Shown here: positions 13,668-15,683 of the stretch, piece after piece
How positions within the stretch are numbered: the first letter of the stretch is position 1
Layout: each line of letters starts with the position of its first letter
From: SIG672 sp045605765
GTDB lineage: Bacteria > Bacillota > Clostridia > Oscillospirales > CAG-272
Direction: 5' to 3'
NCBI GenBank assembly: GCA_045605765.1
Contig: JAZUQQ010000003.1
Span: 1 to 15,683, forward strand
Length of the DNA stretch: 15,683 bases
Made by a program: the position numbers and the translations under genes
The notes under the pieces: generated by a model
Database searches by the model: none
What the model was told of the DNA's origin: nothing
Seen by the model: the letters and a program-made list of their open reading frames with translations, nothing else

Positions 13668-13928
13668 ATGGAAAACTACAAATTCGAAAAAGCAAAAGAA
13701 ACGGCGCGCCTGGTCTGCTTTTACACGCTGAAATCCCGTTTATACTGGGAACGTGAATATGAAAGGAACGGCTACGGTTCTTTTTTAAGTATTGCGAATG
13801 AGTATAAACTTCAATATGATGCCGTGGTAACAATGTATGAAGTAGTCTTTTCGGATATATTCGAATTAACGGACGAAGAGCGCGAAGCGCTCGGATTAAC
13901 GGAAACCGAGGAACCGAACGATGGCTGA
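13668..13928 (+). CDS. Small acidic helical protein, paralogue of the 12644 gene
   Basis: An 86-aa protein from the ATG at 13668, 7 bases after AAAAGGGGGG; the longer in-frame opening at 13527 lies within the methylase-like gene and is rejected. Both paralogues begin MEN, share a Tyr-rich helical core, and end in a DEEREALG-like segment; this copy ends in a Glu-rich tail (LTETEEPNDG). The function is not known. Codon use is closer to the phage core than in its paralogue, suggesting this is the older resident copy. Its last 8 bases overlap the next gene. Confidence 0.75.
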   Translation: MENYKFEKAKETARLVCFYTLKSRLYWEREYERNGYGSFLSIANEYKLQYDAVVTMYEVVFSDIFELTDEEREALGLTETEEPNDG

Positions 13929-14112
13929 CAAGTACAGAATCACGGCAAAGGTGCGGACGGATGCCGGCAGCGTTCGCACCGTCCGTTTTTCCGGAAACGC
14001 CGACAACATGCAGCATATCATGAAAAAGTATTTTCACGCCGTCGAATTTAAACTTGTTTCATTCGGGAGTGTGAAATACTCAAATACAATCCCGTGGGAG
14101 AAAATAAAATGA
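13921..14112 (+). CDS. Small basic protein, unknown
   Basis: A 63-aa protein starting inside the end of the preceding gene (8-base overlap) with GAGG 9 bases upstream. It is basic, with alternating residues that suggest a beta hairpin at the start (YRITAKVRTDAGSVRTVRFSG) followed by a helix (NADNMQHIMKKYF) and a final strand (EFKLVSFGSVKYS). This compact beta-alpha-beta form is common among small phage regulators and nucleic-acid-binding proteins, but no family is recognised. Its stop overlaps the next start as ATGA, so translation of this and the two following small genes is probably coupled. Confidence 0.65.
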   Translation: MADKYRITAKVRTDAGSVRTVRFSGNADNMQHIMKKYFHAVEFKLVSFGSVKYSNTIPWEKIK

Positions 14113-14282
14113 AAAACTACAAACTTGTGCATCGGAAACCGTATTTTCCGCACCGCTTCGGAAAGCAGCCACGGCGGAAAATCGAAATCAAATTAACCTG
14201 GGGAGATATTCTCGAAGCTGCCGTTTTTATCGGCGGCATCGCGTTTCTTCTCTGGGCCACGTTCGGGGGTACCCATTTATGA
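14109..14282 (+). CDS. Small single-pass membrane protein
   Basis: A 57-aa protein. The ATG at 14109 overlaps the previous stop (ATGA) and lies 8 bases after GGGAG; the in-frame ATG at 14094 is less well placed. The first 30 residues are strongly basic (KLVHRKPYFPHRFGKQPRRK), and residues about 36-54 are hydrophobic (ILEAAVFIGGIAFLLWA) with a short tail. By the positive-inside rule the basic part should be cytoplasmic and the C-terminus outside. Small membrane proteins in phi29 early operons (p1, p16.7) tether replication to the membrane; a similar task is conceivable here, though topology differs and no homology is visible. The stop overlaps the next start. Confidence 0.65.
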   Translation: MKNYKLVHRKPYFPHRFGKQPRRKIEIKLTWGDILEAAVFIGGIAFLLWATFGGTHL

Positions 14283-14407
14283 ATAACTTTATGACAACAA
14301 TAACACCCTGGGTGTATCTGGTCGCGGAAACTTCAAAAGTAATACTGCGCACCGCCGCTTTTTTCGCTCTTTGTGAATTGATCGATTTTATGAAAAGGAG
14401 AAAATGA
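14279..14407 (+). CDS. Very small hydrophobic protein, 42 aa
   Basis: The ATG at 14279 overlaps the preceding stop (ATGA), and GGGGG lies about 10 bases upstream. The frame gives MNNFMTTITPWVYLVAETSK, then VILRTAAFFALCELIDF and the basic end MKRRK. Residues about 8-36 are mostly hydrophobic, with a Lys and an Arg in the middle, so it is either a weak membrane segment or an amphipathic helix, with a basic cytoplasmic tail. The ribosome binding site of the next gene lies inside its last codons, and its stop ends one base before the next ATG. The tight chaining of three genes supports it as real despite its length. The function is unknown. Confidence 0.55.
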   Translation: MNNFMTTITPWVYLVAETSKVILRTAAFFALCELIDFMKRRK

Positions 14408-14408
14408 A

Positions 14409-15116
14409 ATGAACGCAGAATTTGTATATGATAATGTTGTCAGAATGCTGAAACACTATAGCATGATGGCCGGCGAAGAGTCCGCATATTCCCAGGTACT
14501 TACAAAGCCTTATGAATGGGAACATAATACTTTATTCCCGTTTTACGCCGAAGCCGCGGCTTTAATCAACGCCTGTCGGGAAGAAATGGGCCGGCGCGAC
14601 GTCGGAAATAAGCGATTTACTGCGCTGAAACGGTTTTGCAAAGAATGCCAGGCGTCTTCGAATAGGGCACTTTCCGCCGGAATCTTCCGGAATGATGAAT
14701 ATTTCTGCTTGTGCGATTCGTATAAATACATACGGCTTTTGGAAGACGTCCCAGGCCTTCCGCATCTGGACGAAACGAGGGTAAAGGGCATTGATTTAAC
14801 GAGACTTGTGCCAGACGATTATAAACTGTTAGAAATTACACCGGTCGATTATTCCGTTATCAGAGAAGCAGCAGCACGGGCAAAGGCCCTTATGAAGACG
14901 GAAGGAAAGGACACGGTGCCATATAGCTTCGGAGTCTCAGCCTTGTGCTGCGTAAACGTTTTTTCACTTCAAACCTTTATGGAAATTCTGCCGGACGCTA
15001 AGTGGTATATGGTCCAGGGTTCGAAGTTTGAACCGCTTTATATGCGCACGCCGGAAGGCGAAGACGGTTTGATACTGCCGGTTGGCGGGACGGCGGCGAA
15101 GATTATAAACATATAA
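14409..15116 (+). CDS. Unknown protein with sliding-clamp-like C-terminus
   Basis: A 235-aa protein with AAAAGGAG 5 bases upstream of the ATG. The first 75 residues are helical (ALINACREEMGRRD; FTALKRFCKECQ). From about residue 90 the pattern changes: ...YFCLCDSYKYIRLLEDVPGL, then a helix VDYSVIREAAARAKALM, then CCVNVFSLQTFMEILPDAK and a closing set of strands, EPLYMRTPEGEDGLILPV. A D-S/G-Y-R-x-x-R/L strand, a V-N-x-x-x-L helix and a final hydrophobic LILPV strand are the features by which I recognise divergent DNA polymerase III beta-clamp-like domains in Firmicutes mobile elements. Full clamps have about 370 residues in three domains, so this would be a partial or diverged form. The assignment is by eye and tentative. 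Confidence 0.6.
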   Translation: MNAEFVYDNVVRMLKHYSMMAGEESAYSQVLTKPYEWEHNTLFPFYAEAAALINACREEMGRRDVGNKRFTALKRFCKECQASSNRALSAGIFRNDEYFCLCDSYKYIRLLEDVPGLPHLDETRVKGIDLTRLVPDDYKLLEITPVDYSVIREAAARAKALMKTEGKDTVPYSFGVSALCCVNVFSLQTFMEILPDAKWYMVQGSKFEPLYMRTPEGEDGLILPVGGTAAKIINI

Positions 15117-15157
15117 GAATGTTAAAACAACCTTAACCCAAAACCGCGAAAATCAAG

Positions 15158-15290
15158 CGAAAAAGGGCCGTTTTCCTGAGAAAAGGAGCGGCCCTATATT
15201 TGTATGCAAAGGTCGAATAACACCGGAAAAGCCGCAAAAATCAGGATTCTACAAGCGGTTTTCCGTGATGGATGAAGGTAAATATACTTA
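15158..15290 (-). ncRNA. Candidate short leftward RNA near the right end
   Basis: No gene is seen between 15117 and the right repeat. On the minus strand, TATACT (15296-15291, within a palindrome) could be a -10; no good -35 is present. A transcript from about 15284 would contain an 11-bp hairpin with one bulged base (15224-15235 with 15255-15265, CGGAAAA paired with TTTTCCG, then CCGC with GCGG). It would end at the hairpin 15164-15195 with its leftward T-tract, giving about 120 bases. Phi29 also encodes a packaging RNA of similar size close to one end, but nothing in sequence proves relationship. The long hairpin itself is certain; the transcript is speculative. Confidence 0.25.
15164..15195. 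terminator. Bidirectional hairpin terminator
   Basis: AGGGCCG (15164-15170) pairs with CGGCCCT (15189-15195), with an inner TCCT/AGGA pairing (15174-15177, 15184-15187) and a GAGAAA loop. Rightward, ATATTTG follows, a modest T-tract ending the last gene's message. Leftward, the stem is followed by TTTTTCGC, a better T-tract, so it would stop a leftward transcript efficiently. Confidence 0.7.
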
Positions 15291-15297
15291 AGTATAT
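15282..15297. promoter_or_regulatory. 16-bp perfect palindrome, operator-like
   Basis: ATATACTTAAGTATAT is perfectly self-complementary over 16 bp and stands alone between the last terminator and the right repeat. Such sites usually bind a dimeric regulator. It includes a -10-like TATACT on both strands, the same hexamer as in the main left promoter. Confidence 0.45.
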
Positions 15298-15337
15298 CTG
15301 AAAAACGATCACAGCATATTCACCCAGGCGGCAGCAA

Positions 15338-15628
15338 CTTATCAACATATCCTGGACACAAAGCCAAAAAACCCGAAGTTATCAACATCGCCAAGGCCCG
15401 AAACCGCCGCCAAAACCCAAAACAACGAAAGTTATCAACAATCCCAAAGCCAGCCGCAAAGTTATCAACAATTGACATATGGCCAGAATCCCGAAACTGG
15501 CCAAAAGTGCTCAAATATTGCGGTATAGTGCGATGTACAAAGAGCGGTTATCAACATTTCCACCACGGGGCGCTGAGTTTTCCACAGAGTTATCCACAGA
15601 GTGCACCGGGTTATCCACATTTTCCACA
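15338..15628 (-). repeat. Array of DnaA-box-like 10-mers, right end
   Basis: The mirror of the left array plus extra copies: CTTATCAACA 15338-15347 (first base off), GTTATCAACA at 15378, 15431, 15461 and 15547, GTTTTCCACA at 15577, GTTATCCACA at 15589 and 15610, and TTTTCCACA at 15620-15628. The outer four lie within about 50 bp, at steps of 12, 21 and 9 bp, resembling the tight box clusters of bacterial origins. A weaker relative, ATATTCACC, sits at 15317-15325. Confidence 0.85.
15375..15606. repeat. Right inverted terminal repeat
   Basis: Inverted copy of 1-232 with three mismatches. Boxes read here as GTTATCAACA at 15378-15387, 15431-15440, 15461-15470 and 15547-15556, GTTATCCACA at 15589-15598 and GTTTTCCACA at 15577-15586, exactly mirroring those on the left. 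Beyond its inner edge (below 15375) the sequence still resembles left positions 283 onward, so the two arms appear to differ by loss or gain of one repeat unit rather than by a clean end to homology. Confidence 0.93.
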
Positions 15629-15683
15629 GAACGGGCGTTCGGGGGGAAAATCGAACACGTGTTCTCGAGATACCGGACACCCC
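15607..15683. other. Terminal extension beyond the paired repeat; possible true genome end
   Basis: These 77 bases have no counterpart at the left of the window. They carry a perfect DnaA-type box TTATCCACA at 15611-15619, abutted by TTTTCCACA at 15620-15628, then a G-rich run and a perfect 12-bp palindrome GAACACGTGTTC at 15653-15664. Read from the end inward, the strand starts GGGGTGTCC. The protein-primed phage PRD1 also begins with GGGG, so this could be the natural terminus, but that is only an analogy. The likeliest reading is that the left end was lost in assembly. Confidence 0.5.

Larger units (their letters stand above)
15117..15374. other. Non-coding right intergenic region
   Basis: The 258 bases between the last gene and the inner edge of the paired repeat hold no supportable gene. 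In order they contain the bidirectional terminator, the 11-bp bulged hairpin, the 16-bp palindrome, a weak ATATTCACC box and an imperfect repeat box at 15338. Sequence from about 15318 to 15374, read on the minus strand, still resembles left positions 283-345. Confidence 0.6.

Noticed and set aside
13484..14037. Minus-strand frames opposite the methylase-like and paralogue genes
   Set aside because: Antisense shadows; the + strand frames have strong ribosome binding sites and family support.
1..15683. tRNA genes, insertion sequences, integrase or repressor
   Set aside because: No cloverleaf, transposase or recombinase motif was seen; nothing indicates a temperate lifestyle.

Overview
The window looks like a nearly complete small phage genome of the phi29 type (protein-primed, short-tailed, about 15.7 kb) rather than a bacterial chromosome. 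It has long inverted terminal repeats (1-232 against 15375-15606) and a family B DNA polymerase with the TP-primed motif set. It also has a full phi29-like set of morphogenesis genes: Ig-tailed major capsid protein, fibre, tail knob with a hydrophobic loop, portal, lower collar and packaging ATPase. Strong purine-rich ribosome binding sites, a UviB/BhlA-like holin and a small C5-methyltransferase-like protein of a type common in Clostridia suggest a Gram-positive (Bacillota) host. That host call is an inference.

All supported genes lie on the + strand, unlike phi29 with its divergent early genes. Layout: 1-466 is non-coding and holds the left repeat, an array of DnaA-box-like 10-mers and a good sigma-A promoter (TTGACG-N17-TATACT). 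467-1206 is a lysis cassette (holin, NlpC/P60 endolysin). 1206-8838 is assembly and packaging: probable scaffold, capsid protein, attenuating hairpin, fibre, tail knob, portal, lower collar, ATPase. 8839-8964 is an intergenic control region. 8965-12166 is replication: putative ssDNA-binding protein with its own terminator, a small unknown, the best terminal-protein candidate and DNA polymerase. 12197-15116 is an accessory/early-like block: a 58-aa protein, a non-coding stretch with a possible three-way-junction RNA and terminator, two paralogous small proteins flanking a C5-methylase-like gene, three tightly overlapping small genes (two with predicted membrane segments), and a 235-aa protein whose C-terminus resembles DNA sliding clamps. 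15117-15683 is non-coding: a strong hairpin terminator, a second long hairpin, a 16-bp palindrome, and the right inverted repeat with further DnaA-box-like sites.

The polymerase, terminal-protein candidate and ssDNA-binding candidate would copy the genome from its ends. Capsid, scaffold, portal and ATPase build and fill the head. Collar, knob and fibre form the tail and attachment apparatus, and holin plus endolysin release progeny. The least expected signal is at the ends. Many copies of TGTTGATAAC/TGTGGATAAC, matching or nearly matching the bacterial DnaA box, sit in spacers almost devoid of A, and one copy lies inside the spacer of the main promoter. A related element (GTTTGTTNAYAA) recurs at three intergenic regions. 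This suggests that host DnaA, or a phage protein with the same specificity, links replication and transcription of a phage class not known to need DnaA.
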